The notes under the pieces: generated by a model
Told to the model about the DNA's origin: nothing
The model's input: the letters and a program-made list of their open reading frames with translations, nothing else
The model's database searches: none
DNA from: Acanthosepion esculentum
Taxonomy: Eukaryota; Mollusca; Cephalopoda; Sepiida; Sepiidae
Assembly: GCA_964036315.1 (NCBI GenBank)
Contig: OZ038480.1
Span: forward strand, 13,274,805 to 13,338,804
Length of the DNA stretch: 64,000 bases
Direction: 5' to 3'
Made by a program: the position numbers and the translations under genes
Part shown: positions 63,769 to 64,000 of the stretch, in pieces
How positions within the stretch are numbered: position 1 is the stretch's first letter
How the letters are laid out: every line of letters starts with the position of its first letter

Positions 63769-64000
63769 AAATCTTGCGAATATCCCTCATGAAATAAAAG
63801 TAATTTTTTGTACGGAAAGTTAAGAACCACATACATCAAATTTTCTTTAACTTAAGAAGTGAATGAAGAGTATTATCCTTGAACATTTAAAAGGTAAACT
63901 TAAATAATAAAGCAATACATAAATGCAGCGATCATTTTTGAGTTTTTCTGTAGTTTATTGTTACTTATCGCATCCACACCACCGTACCTAATGTGATGAA
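63769..64000. other. Unassigned AT-rich sequence
   Basis: No feature recognised at the window end. Confidence 0.45.

Overview
This window looks like repeat-dense, gene-poor chromosomal DNA from a mollusc, most likely a coleoid cephalopod such as an octopus. The taxon is an inference from repeat style: very long (TA)n, (CA)n and (GATA)n tracts, tRNA-derived SINEs of cephalopod type, Tc1/mariner and pogo remnants, LINE 3' ends and Penelope-like 3' ends. I found no intact protein-coding gene, no real rRNA or tRNA gene and no intact transposon. Nearly all open frames of 60 or more codons are microsatellite translations (IYIYIY), satellite translations or shadows of transposon debris.

Layout. 1-5.3 kb: dispersed repeats (called Rep-A, Rep-E and Rep-F here), a 62-bp tandem array, a GC-rich LTR fragment and two copies of a tRNA-headed SINE (SINE-D). 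5.4-9.1 kb: long TA/CA tracts flanked by hammerhead-ribozyme-like sequences and a Tc1 scrap. 9-15 kb: LINE 3' ends, hAT-like ends, a local duplication and a four-unit tandem array of tRNA-like sequence. 15.07-17.08 kb: a Mutator-like element with about 0.6-kb terminal inverted repeats and a nested SINE. 17-24.4 kb: Rep-A, LINE, LTR, hammerhead-like motifs, a hAT-type MITE and SINE-D. 24,397-26,953: a pogo/Tigger-like element whose left end has become 12 tandem 148-bp units. 27-30 kb: Rep-A with a 111-bp tandem head, a chimeric 5S rRNA/tRNA SINE and a small MITE. 31.0-32.2 kb: a second pogo-like copy plus a LINE end. 32-36.5 kb: purine-rich tracts, a mariner fragment and one CpG-rich patch with promoter-type motifs. 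36.5-49.3 kb: microsatellites, a solo LTR, Tc1 and two DD37D mariner pseudogenes, SINE-G, and the two best hammerhead candidates (42,995-43,037 and 48,405-48,468). 49-58 kb: AT-rich DNA, a decayed transposase, a solo LTR with perfect 5-bp target duplication and a second promoter-like patch. 58.15-61.1 kb: a 29-bp purine satellite in 377-bp (13-mer) higher-order units. 62.04-63.77 kb: a 27-bp satellite open in several frames.

The common thread is the repeated appearance, in at least five different repeat families, of the hammerhead core order CUGANGA - helix II - GAAA - helix III. Many copies abut (TA)n and several sit in inverted pairs. The sequence at 48.4 kb combines a tRNA-like SINE head with a nearly complete hammerhead fold, including an internal loop in helix I. 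This is the strongest candidate here for an under-described system: self-cleaving, non-autonomous retroelements. Everything was read by eye; no alignment, folding or database search was run.
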